A stretch of 64,000 nt of DNA from Lytechinus pictus (taxonomy: Eukaryota > Echinodermata > Echinoidea > Temnopleuroida > Toxopneustidae), in assembly GCF_037042905.1 (NCBI RefSeq), contig NW_026974140.1:12039001-12103000 (forward strand). The letters are read 5' to 3'. Made by a program: the position numbers and the translations under genes. The notes beneath the pieces were generated by a model. That model had not been told where the DNA came from and made no database searches. It saw only the letters and a program-made list of their open reading frames with translations. Below are positions 1 through 15,364 of the stretch, in pieces (the stretch's first letter is position 1; every line of letters begins with the position of its first letter).

Positions 1-4799
<4,799 letters not shown>

Positions 4800-6410
4800 C
4801 TTGTTTACCTGAAATACGTTTATAAGAAAAAAAACATGTACATGTCTTAACAAAAACACACACTAAAACCCATTTCAAAAGACTGAAAACATTGAGGTAC
4901 AGAAGGAAATATTCCAACATTGTAGGATACCAGAATGGTCATTTTCCGTAACACTAACAGGATAGAGTTTGAATACGTTTAAGATTGATTTATAAGGAAA
5001 TGCCCCTTCGAACAGTCCCTCTGATTTGAAATATATTTTACCTTGGAAGTAGGCATAAAGTTCTACACAACTTATTTGCCCCTCTGCATCCAAAAGTTGG
5101 TACCTGAAACTAATTTGGCATTGAGTGGTATGGGTAGTGCATGGACAAAGAAAATTTTCATCTGGATTATACATATTCCACACCTTTTCTAAATGCGATT
5201 TGAACATGTTGACCATTAGACTTTTTACAACTTCATCTGGTAGATTATTCCATTGCGTGACGACTCTCTGTGAGAATACACCTTGTATCAGCTTTGTATG
5301 AACGCAATTCTTCTGAATTTAAATTGTGTCCACGTGTTCTCTCTGATTTTTACTAATTTACTAATTATGGGCACCAATAAATGAAATACCTTCAAAAACA
5401 TAATTCAAGATTACTATTGGCGATTATAACACTTTTTTGCAATCAATTTAAAACGATGACTAATCAAAAAAATTGAAAAAAATACACATGCCTGAAATGA
5501 AACCAGCAGTACAAGCTTTAACGAACGTCAATAATACGGTATACCAAAGTCTATACAATGAAAAGATTGGACACTTCACGGACTTCGCGTAATGCCTTGC
5601 GTCGATTTGCGTGTAAAATAGTGTAGGTGCCTAGTCTTTCCCTTGTCGTGTCTTTGATATGAATATAAATCGCGCGCCCTCTTTAGGCGAAAATTGATAT
5701 CCACGCTGACCAATTTTTATCTCCGTGAAATCTTCACTAAAGACCAAGAAAATATACACATTTTTAAAAAGAAACTTCAAGGAGAAGTCACGGAAGGATC
5801 TAAATGATTCGTGTGTGTCGCGTGCATATGACTGATATTCCTTCGCACGCGAGATGATATGAACCCATGGGTGGGTTGGAACTACCCCTTATTGACCACC
5901 TAATTTTCTAAGCATCGTATCTGCAAAAATATTTATCAGTTTAACCTAGTTTTCGTCTCATTTGTGCAGAAAATCGAGCAGATCAGATTCCCATGTTTCG
6001 ATCGGCGACTCCGATTCAATTCGCGTACATATAGGCGAACAACGAATACTACGGTTTTACATTTGCACCCTTCTTTTGAAACTGACCACCCGCGATACAC
6101 TAAGTTTACGGCCGATTCTTGTCGCGTTGGCGAAATATTTTGACTCTTCCAAATCAGTTCTATGAAAGTATGATGTCAACATGCTAATGTCAATGATCGT
6201 CTCACTACTTCCACTGCAAGCGCAAGCTCCAGCACATGATTTAACGATTGACGACGGATATTTGTTATTTTGTTCTAAACTAAAGCCGTTTCTTATCGGA
6301 AACGGGGCGATTTCGGGTCTAGTCAAAACAATTTTGATAAATTCTACTAAAATTTTACCTTTTCCCCCTCCTTTTTCTCTCGTAAAATTGATTCTTACCG
6401 TTCCTAACAG
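4800..6410. other. Region upstream of TUSC3: probable 5'UTR/promoter space
   Basis: Contains a LINE fossil (5150-5345). The stretch from about 5570 to 6410 is noticeably richer in CG dinucleotides than its surroundings and carries short open frames on both strands without recognisable similarity. It could contain the TUSC3 promoter and first exon, but I see no decisive TATA or initiator signal. Confidence 0.4.
5150..5345 (-). mobile_element. Fossil of a CR1/L2-like LINE: C-terminal end of reverse transcriptase ORF
   Basis: Reverse translation gives RTRGHNLNSEELRSYK, a frameshift, then VFSQRVVTQWNNLPDEVV followed by NMFKSHLEKVW. The pattern TRGH, then FSxRVVxxWNxLPxxVV, then FKxxLxxxW is characteristic of the end of ORF2 in CR1/L2/Rex-type non-LTR retrotransposons. 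The frameshift and short length show that it is dead. Confidence 0.75.
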
Positions 6411-7258
6411 TAGAGGCGCACAGCCAATATTGGAGACTGTCTCCAATGTGGGAGATTATCTCCAATATCAGAGACTTTTGTAAAGAATTTAGGTATCCAA
6501 TTTCAGAGACAGTCTCCAGTTTTGGAGACCAATTTCCTTTGTTTACATTTGCTGCAAAAGGATTACCTTGGCGGCAAATAAAAATGTGATAAGCAGATTC
6601 CTCATGAAAAATTACCCCTTTTCACCGTCTACTTTAAAAATTCACCGTCTACTTTTGTTTTGATAAGGATTTTTGTTGTCAATCACACACAAAAAAAATG
6701 GGCTTCTGACCTCAGGCTCAGTGAGACAAAATGAGAAAAAAACATGCTTTTGTTGGTGTTGTTTCTTTTGTCCTTTTGCAAAGCAAGTCTCCAATGTGGG
6801 AGATTGTCTCCCCTATCACTCCTAGTACCAATGAGGTCCAAACATTAACATGTATGGACCTCATAGGCGACATTACCCAAATTATGGGTTGGACAATGCT
6901 GTTCTGATTTCCAACCCAAGACTTGGTAAATGTACACCTTAATACAAGTTAGAGTTATCCGATATACCTTTCATTCGGACGGCAAACCTTTATTTAGTTG
7001 TAAAAATAGTTGAAATTAAAATCGATTATTGTTAAACTTACATTTCAGGCCCTTTTTGTTGATTTTCGGTGAGCGTTCCACACAGCTGCGACGAGTGATC
7101 AACTCCGAAGTGATACGCGTACTGGTCAGCTGATCGGTCAGGTGATCGGTTGGTTATATTTTTGTCAGACGTTCATAATTTATGTTAAGCGTATCAATCT
7201 TCAGTATCTTGATTTCAAAGCATCAGTATTGCAGAGAAAAGTCATTATTGATTGGAAT

Positions 7259-7980
7259 CAGTGGCGGGGGGGGGAGGGGGGGGGGGTTGGGGTGAGCATT
7301 TCTGCCCGTTCCCCCTTTTGAGATTTATAGTAAACATTTTGGAATTAAATATGTTATTAATACTAGTTATGTGCCCCCCCCCTCATGAGAATCACGTACA
7401 GCATTATTTGTAATGGGGATATTTCGTTCATATTCTTTTCTCTTTTTTGCCTTTTTTTTTAATTGCCAAATTCAAAATTTTACTGGGAACAAATTAACAA
7501 TATGACTTTCTTTACATCACTTTTAGGGACAAACTTTTTTTTATGGGGGTGGGGGTTGGGGGCTTGCCAAATATAATCAATGGTGGAAAAAATGACCTTC
7601 TTTTTAGTGACAACTTTATAAAAAAATTGTCAAATTTTACGCGAGACAAAATGACCTTCGATCATTGCTATAGTTAAAACCTTTTTTTTTTTTTTTTTTT
7701 TTTTTTTGGGGGGGGGGGTTGCCAAATATCACGTGGACAAAATGACTTTCCCTTTTCTTATTTTTGTGGGGGGGGGGCTTGCCGAATATTACGCGGACAA
7801 AATGACTTTCATTTTGAGTGACCATTTTTTTTTAACTTGTCAAACTTTACGCGAGACAATATAATGACCGGTTTTTTTTTTTTAGTAAGAACCTTTTTTG
7901 GGAGTTGTCAAATTTTACTTGAGAAAATTCACCCCGCCCCCCCCCCCTACTTAATTTGGAAAATCTTGGATGCGCCTCTA
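7259..7980. mobile_element. Decayed G/T-rich element with tandem sub-repeats
   Basis: It begins CAGTGGCG followed by a long G tract. It ends with a C tract, AATTTGGAAAATCTTGGATG and CGCCTC, which is loosely inverted relative to the start. Between 7500 and 7940 a degenerate unit repeats about five times, built on TTGCCAAATWTTACGCG, GACAAAATGACTTTC, then poly-T and poly-G. The ends resemble hAT-type ends (CAGNGGCG), but no target duplication is clear. Confidence 0.5.
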
Positions 7981-8036
7981 TATAGTTTGAATCATAATGA
8001 AGATTAAGATCATGCGTATATATAGCTTACATCCAC

Positions 8037-8970
8037 GGCAGAGGCGTAAACCGCCGGGGGCATGCAGGCTGGCCCTTGATCCCCGGTCCAGTGGATTTCA
8101 CCAAAAAAAAAAACGGGATAAGAGAAAAGGAATGAAGGAAGGAAAAGAAAGAAAGAAAGAAAGAAAGAAAGACAGAAAGAGAAAGGGAAGAGAAATAAAA
8201 GGCCATAAAAAAGCAATAGGAAAGAAAAATGCATGCGAGAATAATTCCGAATGTTATGTCAAAATCTATTGCAAAATTGATATTTGTAATAAAAGTGACA
8301 AAGGTTTTGCTCGCTCGCCTCTTCATCTGGTAGGCGCGTAGCTAGGGGCGGTGCCCCCCGAAAAGATCCCTCCCCCCAAAAAAAAATAAGGAGGGAATAG
8401 AGAAAATAAAAAGCGAAATGAGAAAAGGGGGATGTATATAACTTAGTTTATAATTGTTTTTCCTTTTTTGGGGGGGAAGGGGTCAAAACATTAACGTTAT
8501 GTTTTTCTATAAATAGGTCTAATTGCTAAATATCCAGAGTTATCGAGACCCACCTGCTGATATTGCACTGGGGGTACACGATGGAAGGGTTAGGCCTAGG
8601 GGCCCCCGAAAGTTCTACAACCAAGATAAAAAAGAAATGAAGGGAATTAATGAAAAGAAAAGGAAAAGTGTAAGTTAAGATATCTATCTCAAATTTAGAT
8701 TTGCACGAAAAGTTTTTTTCTCGCTTGCTTCACTCGCTTGGAACATATAAAGCAACTTTATTCCCACGCGCCATGTATGCCTACATTGGCCCTCTTTCTT
8801 TCTTTTATTTTATTTTTTTTTTACTCATCACGCTACCGTACTGCCACACACGGGTTGCCCTAATGATCTTGGACAATCATAAAAAATATCATTTTCATAC
8901 CATGTGACTGGGAAATTTTTGGCTCCACCCCCCCCCCCCCTCTCGATCCCTGTATCGATTTTGACTTGAT
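8037..8970. repeat. Decayed repeat debris with GAAA-rich purine tract and C/G tracts
   Basis: CAGAGGCGTAAACCGCC at 8042 and GGCGCGTAGCTAGGGGC at 8332 look like fragments of hAT-type ends. Bases 8130-8210 are a GAAA/AAAG microsatellite. C and G tracts occur at 8350-8380 and 8926-8942. No coding content is supported. Confidence 0.4.
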
Positions 8971-9939
8971 AGGGGCCTATACCTGATGGAATTAGCTTCA
9001 TTCAATATAAAATCATAACGGATAGAACGCCTTGAATACAGGCCAAACAGCCTAACGACATTGCCGTGTCACGTGACAACCAGTATTAAACGAGAATGTG
9101 CACAACCCTATGGCGACAAAATTTGCCGCAAAAGTTGAGCAAGTTCTGGACAAAAAGGCTTCAATACCCCAAGAAAAGACCAGGCGAGTACTATTTATAC
9201 ATTTTTTCAATTTAGTAATATCTAGAGTCTAATTTAAGGACGTTCCACAGTTAAAGTGAAATCCATGTCATTTTTACCAAACTTTGCACATATATACTTT
9301 AGAACCTGAATATTCGAAATATGCAAAAAATAACATGGGTCCATGTGCTTGATTTTTTGCTATAGAGCTTCAAAGTTCACCCAACTGGATGTTCTTAAGA
9401 ATTGCGCATTCAAAATAATTTGGCATTTTTAGACCTCGCAAGATCACTACAATGGCCCGTATTCTGATAGCAGGTTTAATTTAACCCTAGTCTAAAGTTA
9501 ACCCTGGTTTAACTAAACCTCCTCTAAACCTCACCTCTGGTCTAAGTGTAGTTTAATTATTTTGGTATTCTGATAGCCAGGTTTAACTAAACCTGGGTTA
9601 AACCCGGGTTTAAAAAATAATAACCCTCTTTTAACCAAGACTAGCACTTTTTTGGTAAATTACTGCTGCAGGGATGACTGCAACAAAGTTGAAAAAATGT
9701 CATTAAAGTAGTTTTATCTTAAAATTTTGGATTTCATGGAAACTAATTACAACTATTGTAGTGAAAGAAAAGCATTCATCATCCATATGTGGTAAGAAAT
9801 TTCCATTCACATTGTCTTAATTTTTGTTAATTACTAAAACATTTCAACCCCAAACCGAGTGACCTGCACAGTTTTTTGTGTATCAGTCCCATTTGTTGCT
9901 TTTCATGTTTGTCAATATCTTAAATTGACTAGATTCCCC

Positions 9940-10980
9940 TCACCCACTCTAGACTAGAGTCTATACTCTAGTCCTAGATCTAAAACAATAAGTTAAATGG
10001 TCGACATCTTTATTCTAACTTTAAGTAAGGGAAATTTTTTGTAACTTTTGAGAGTAGTCTTAGGTCTAACATTAGGCTTAAAGTTAGATCTAGCCTAGGC
10101 CAATTGTTTGGAGGAGAATTGAACATTGTTTTGACTTTTTTACTTTCCTGAACTGAGCAAAACGTACCGTAGGCGCAGCCTAGTCTATTTAGTAATTCAG
10201 TGGAGCAACCGAGACTGAAGCTACATATTTGTCTAGGCTAAGAACAACATTCAGGACTAGGCTGGCTTAGCCTTGGAACAGGGATATATATAGATTGCTT
10301 TTCTAACCTTAGATCTAGTGGAATAGATCTAATTTGTCTTACATAGACAAAAAGCTTTGAACAGTCTCTGCATTGGTTATTCCGCTGAACTATGATAGTC
10401 TACATTGGCCTCTCTCACCAAGGCAATGTGATATGACAGAAAAATGTCAGAATTTTTAAAATAAATCCCATTAGATCTGACTATCGCTGCATTGCTTGCC
10501 AAGTAACTAGGCCTGGCAAAATTTAGAATTAGGCCTAGTCCTAGACATCTCTCTAGGCCTAGGCCTACTCCTGTTTTAGGTCCATATCTGTTTCTTTGAA
10601 GTTTTTTATTAAAACATTTTTGGGGACTGGTTTAGGTTTCCAGGTCCAGGACTAGAAAACAGGCCTAAACCTAGACCAACGGCTCAGTCTTGACTAGACT
10701 AGGCCTGACCTAGATTTAAAAAGAATTTAGATCTAGGCCTAACGTTAGTCTGTGCCATCTATTCATTCTAGATTCTATTTCTAGCCTAGCCGGTAGCCCT
10801 AACGTTAGGACTGGCTGATCTAGTCTACTGTATGATCTAGAATCTATAATGCTGGCCTAGGCTAGATCTAGACTAAATAATTTAGACTAAAAGTTAGACC
10901 CTATCCAGACCTAGAACTAGATCTATATCAATCTAGGTCTACAGAACCAAGCCTACACTGCTACAGCTACATGTAGTTCT
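9940..10980. repeat. CTAG/AGATCT/AGGCCT-rich degenerate tract
   Basis: About 1 kb is densely built from short palindromic words (CTAG, AGATCT, AGGCCTAG, TCTAGA, CCTAGGC) in no fixed period. This is not ordinary base composition, because neighbouring repeats lack it. No reading frame is convincing. Confidence 0.7.
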
Positions 10981-11169
10981 CTGTGTAGCCAAACAACAGT
11001 TAGCATTGACCATTGTCTTAATCTTATTTTGGTGTGTGTAGTTACCATACAAACACATATTTTGATGAATGAGAAAATGTGTCTTGCAGATTATTTTACC
11101 TCAAGTCAAAACCTATGTGTTCTAAATTTTTTTTAGCATAGGCCTATGTCATAAAATGAAGTAGTTCAA

Positions 11170-12430
11170 TCCATTAGATGTGTTTACACATAATATGCTG
11201 TCACCATGGCAACACAGTTTCCAACACACACAAATATATGTCTTGCAGATCTATACCTCAAAACCAATGTGTGAGACAACTTTTATAAGAATTGGTTGAA
11301 AAATAATGAAGGAGTTCAGATTTCACCTAATTTCTTTATAATATGTTGTTACCATGGCAACACGATTTCTGACATACTTTATGTCTCGCACATCTTCAAC
11401 TCAAGACTAATGTGTGTGCCAAATTTTATGAGCATTGGTTGAAAAAAGATGAATGAGTTTTAACTACAAAATTTTCACCTTATTTTCGTTATTTAATATG
11501 TTGTTGCCATGGCAACACAATTTCTGATACATGTAAAAATATGTCTTAGACATCTTCACCTCAACATTAATGTATGTGCCAATTTTTTAAGAGAATCGAC
11601 CAGTTGGAAACTGATAAAGTAGTTCAAATCACTAGATTTTCATCTAACTTTGATATTTGATTTGTTACCATGACAACATTATTTTTTTATTAAGTCATAA
11701 AATATATTTTGCACATCTTCACATCAAGACTAATGTTTGTGCCACATTTCATGAGAATTGGTTAAAACTGAGAAAATAGTTGGAATTGCAAGATTTTTAA
11801 ATAGTTTTTGCCATAATATACCGTTACCATGGCAACACAATTTCCGACACATGCAAAAATGTGTCTTGCAAATCTTCACCTCAAGACTTATGTATGTGCC
11901 AAATATCATGAGAAATTGTTTAAGAATTATAAAGTAATTAAAACCACAAGTTTTTCACCTAATTTTCGATATTTGATATGTTGTTACCATGGCAACGCAA
12001 TTATATACTTTAGGCATAGAATATGTTTTGCACATCTTCACAATAAGACTAATGTATGTGCCAAATTTCATGAGAATTGGTTAAAAACTGAGGAAGTAGT
12101 TGGAACAGCAAGATTTATACTTAGTTTTTGCCATAATATACCGTTACCATGGCAACATAATTTCCGACACATGAAAAAATGTGTCTTGCACATCTTTACC
12201 TCAAAACCAATGTGTGACCAAACTTTCTTGAGAATTGGTAGAAAACTGATGAAAGTATTTTAAACTGCATAATTATGGCCATAATACACTGTTACCATGG
12301 CAACACAATTTCCAAAAAAGGGGAAAAAAAGTTCTTACACCTCCTTACCTTGAGAACAATCTATGTTCCAAATTTCATGAAAACCGGTTAAAAACTGAGG
12401 AAGTAGCTTGTAATGCAATATAGGCATACA
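11170..12430. repeat. Tandem array of eight ~155-bp repeats each with GTTRCCATGGCAAC
   Basis: The unit carries GTTACCATGGCAACACAATT, then a TGTCTTGCACATCTTCACCT-like block, CAAGACTAATGTRTGTGCC, AAATTTCATGAGAATTGG, a TTTTCACC spacer and the next palindrome. Palindromes start at 11200, 11348, 11503, 11664, 11823, 11983, 12143 and 12291, so the period is 148-161 bp. Copies are well diverged, so the array is old. Short open frames across it are by-products of the period. Confidence 0.85.
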
Positions 12431-13557
12431 TTCTAAAAAAAATGTTGGCCATGATTTGTTGGATTTAAACCAGGCTTAAACTACCCCCAGCGCGAGTTTA
12501 ACTTTTTGAGGATTTATTACCACACTTAGACCAGGGTTAACTTAAACCTTGCTATCGGAATACGAAACTTAAACCTAGGTTTAAATATGGCAGTTTATTA
12601 CCACACTTAGACCAGGGTTAAGTTAAACCACGCTATCAGAATACGGGCCAATGAGTTTAAACCTCTATTACTCAGTCAAAATACATGGAAAAGACATCAA
12701 ATTTCGCACGAGAGTTAATAATTGTATCGTTAGAATGGAGAATCTCTTTATAGTGCTATTTTTTTGCAATTTTAAGTCTAACAGTACTGTCAGTTCTTAA
12801 AAATGGCGTAAAAGATAACAAAAACCCAATCTCAAAAATGTGAAATTTCAATAACAAACTACAAAAGTACAATAAATGCTGCACTTTATTCAAAATCCAT
12901 GTCATTTTCACCAAAATTTGCAAAGTTGTAGAGGAAGGTATACCTAACAGGTGCAAACATTAAAAAATAGGGGTTCATGTGCTTGTTTTCAAACTATCAG
13001 CATTTTTATTAGAGCAAATTAGTTTTTTAAAACACCAAAAATGCGCCAAATGCTTTGTATCTATGTGAAGAAAAAATCAAAACCACTCTACCATTTATTC
13101 AAACTCGGGGTCATATTCGTGATTCTTGGCAGCACTGCAGAGTAAAGTATTTTGAAAGTGTAGAGAGATTTTTGAAAATGGTCCATGGAATAATTCCATT
13201 TTTTTAGCTTCATAAAATAAGGCATCGGATCTGCAGTTAGAGTGCAGATGATGAGAAAAATCAGCTCATACCCACAGCTAATTAATCACCTGTTCATCCA
13301 TTGTGACGTCAGCGCGCAGAGTGTAAAATATGCGCAGATCATAATGCGCACAAACATAACTGTGGAACGTCCTTAAGAACATATTTCGTCATGGAGCTCC
13401 ATGGTAAGATCAAGTAATTTAAGTCCAACATTTAATTCGCGTGCACTCACTTTTTTAACACAGGAATTAATAGCCTTGGTGCTTAGAGTGTCCCCTATTG
13501 GAGAGAGTCTCCCATATTGGCCGTGCGCCTCTACCTCTAGGGCTAGGCTCTACTACT

Positions 13558-14222
13558 GGCGGTAGTATGGCAGTGAGTCCAAACTTCGCGCGTGTCCATA
13601 CTTCGCGGACGGTCATTATCTAAAAAACTAGCCAATATCCTTAAAATCTGACATCATCAACGTGAAAAGCGATCTAAAATTACCCTTTGGTGTAAGTTCC
13701 TTTAGGATGAGTTCAGTATTCGTGAAAATATTGGCAAAAGATCGGCAAATTTGTCACCGTTAGCGCCCGTTTTGAAGAAATCTGATATTCTCAACAAGCA
13801 TCACGATATCACCATTTTGCAAGCAGAAATCATCAAAAATGTGAGTTTAATGTGGTACTAACCAATTCTATAGCATTTTGCCATCAATCTGATGTAAATA
13901 TTTCACTTTTTGAGCTTGAGTTTTCGTTTACATGTCCACAAAAACTTTGGTCCGCGAAGTTAGGTCACACTTTTTCTGAACGTTTTCCAGCACGGCGCGC
14001 ATTCGCCGAGCGGAATAGAATTTTGAGATCGCGATACCGGCGAATTCCCTTGACCTACTTTACATTTTCGTCCATGATTTTATAGTTTACGATCTTGCCG
14101 TCAATGTGGTAACTATTTCTTGAATTGGTTTTGTATAATTTATGAATATTTTGTGAAAAAATTTAAACCTGATGAATATTTTTGAAAAGTGCGCGAAGTT
14201 TGGACACCCCATCATACTGCCT
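13558..14222. mobile_element. 0.66-kb TIR element with AAACTTCGCGC subterminal motif
   Basis: The left end has GGTAGTATGGCAGTGAGTCC then AAACTTCGCGC. The complement of the right end has GGCAGTATGATGGGGTGTCC then AAACTTCGCGC. The TTCGCGGAC and GTCCGCGAA words repeat inside in both orientations. It lies only 25 bp from the outer shell end at 13533. No transposase; a MITE-like element. Confidence 0.6.
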
Positions 14223-14735
14223 AACTTTTTAGTTTTAGTATTTTTTTTTTTCCAAATTTTCCGCAGACGAAATTGAAATTGACCTCCGATTTTACGTGAA
14301 AACCCTTTTTTTTCAATTTCTAACATTATAGGGAAACAGGGGATTGAAAAGAACACAACTCCAAAGACCAAACCCCGAAACAATTAGATCTAAGTTAGAG
14401 ATCAAAAGATCTGCGGTAACTCTTTTTTTGTTACAAAACTTACACAAAAATGCATGTATGGGACTGTTAAAACAATGTTTTCGCCTTTATTTCTTAAACT
14501 ACGAGAGGAAGTTCACATTTAATACTACAATTTCGTTGTAAATTGATGACAGACATATATGATACATCAAATGTAGGAAAAAAATTATCAAAGTTTTATA
14601 TAAATAAGAAAAAACAAGGGACCACTCACCTTCGCACAACACACAGCACACAGAATAATCACACTGCGCAAGCGCACAAGCATTTTCCCCCTAGACTTAC
14701 ATTTATAAAATTGAATTGCACCATTAATTCATGGA
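14223..14735. other. Intergenic spacer upstream of tRNA-Met; nothing recognised
   Basis: AT-rich sequence with no convincing gene. A CACA-rich stretch lies about 14637-14675, just before the tRNA. Confidence 0.5.
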
Positions 14736-14807
14736 AGCAGAGTGGCGCAGCGGAAGCGTGCTGGGCCCATAACCCAGAGGTCCGAGGATCGAAACCTCGC
14801 TCTGCTA
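14736..14807 (+). tRNA. Initiator tRNA-Met (CAT)
   Basis: The 72-nt cloverleaf has acceptor AGCAGAG/CTCTGCT with A73, D arm TGGCGCAGCGGAAGCG, anticodon stem CTGGG/CCCAG with loop CCCATAA, and T arm CGAGG-ATCGAAA-CCTCG. Eukaryotic initiator hallmarks are visible: the A1:U72 pair, three G:C pairs in the anticodon stem, and A54/A60 in the T loop. The T stem differs from the vertebrate sequence but stays fully paired. A T run (TATTTTTTATTTTT) begins a few bases downstream and would terminate RNA polymerase III. No intron. Confidence 0.96.
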
Positions 14808-15364
14808 AAATATTTTTTATTTTTAACTGCTTTTTCTTCTTCAATTCTTACAAACACAACCTGATAGCTTAAACCTTTGAGTCCTAGTATTACAGTATTC
14901 TCAGTGAAAAAAAATTACCAAAGAAGAAAAGAAAAGCTAATGATGTTTGAAGGTTGCATGATGGTATATGGGACGATTAAATTCGGCTATACTAGTCACT
15001 ATTCACAATCGACGGAGTGATTTTAATCCTTAGAATTTAGGGTGTTCTGCATTATATGGGTTAAAATATAGCCTACAGCGTTTCATTATGTTCTCTTGCC
15101 CTGTCGCTACGCTACACTTGAATAATAATAAGTTGTTCAGAACTTCCTCTAATGAAATAATGATTGTTATAGTCCCCTGCCTCATCACTGCTCAGCATGG
15201 GGGGGGGGGGGGGGGGGGTCGGTATCCCCCAATATTTCACCCCAAATAATACTGTTGAACATCATATTTCTTGATGAATCATAATTATGAGAAGTATGAT
15301 CATGATGATAAGGAGCTATGATTATGATCAGGATGGTAATTGATTGTCGTAATAATGTACGCAC
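14808..15364. other. Spacer with a G20-type homopolymer tract
   Basis: Mostly unique AT-rich DNA. A run of about 19 G lies at 15200-15218. ATGATTATGATCA-like short repeats occur near 15270-15350. No gene seen. Confidence 0.5.

Larger units (their letters stand above)
9454..12649. mobile_element. Innermost TIR element, GGCCCGTATTCTGATAGC ends, 3.2 kb
   Basis: Left GGCCCGTATTCTGATAGC, then GGTTTAA. The right end's complement is GGCCCGTATTCTGATAGC, then GTGGTTTAACTTAACCC. AAT flanks both sides (9451-9453 and 12650-12652), a possible 3-bp target duplication. Each end is internally doubled: TATTCTGATAGCCAGG recurs at about 9565, and the right terminal ~85 bp recur at 12514-12570. Contents are the CTAG-rich tract and the X-box tandem array. 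No protein is visible. Confidence 0.65.
9238..13372. mobile_element. TTAA-flanked TIR element (GGACGTTCCACAG ends), 4.1 kb, nested
   Basis: Left TTAA|GGACGTTCCACAGTTA and right AACTGTGGAACGTCC|TTAA are exact over GGACGTTCCACAGTT, each beside TTAA (9234-9237 and 13373-13376). TTAA is the target duplication of piggyBac-like transposons, so that class is possible though not proven. A ~95-bp direct repeat inside the ends (about 9265-9360 and 12890-12990, both AAATCCATGTCATTTT and ending GTGCTTG) marks internal duplication. No transposase frame is present. Confidence 0.65.
6413..13531. mobile_element. Outer TIR shell, GAGGCGCAC ends flanked by TA, 7.1 kb, containing nested elements
   Basis: The left end (TA)GAGGCGCACAGCCAATATTG, continuing GAGAC, is matched in inverse by the right end, whose complement reads GAGGCGCACGGCCAATATGG then GAGAC. 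Both sides abut TA (6411-6412 and 13532-13533), as for TA-targeting elements. Further GGAGAC/GTCTCC palindromic words repeat near the left end (6425-6540, 6787-6815) and right end (13489-13515). No transposase is visible, so it would be non-autonomous and swollen by later insertions. Confidence 0.6.

Noticed and set aside
5962-6446. Overlapping frames on both strands in a CG-richer patch (67, 129 and 100 codons)
   Set aside because: No recognisable domain or splice context. Possibly promoter-proximal DNA of TUSC3, but I cannot support a gene.
11829-12263. 144-codon frame with cysteine/histidine-rich look
   Set aside because: It spans three tandem repeats and its internal periodicity is the DNA repeat period; other repeats are out of frame or stopped.
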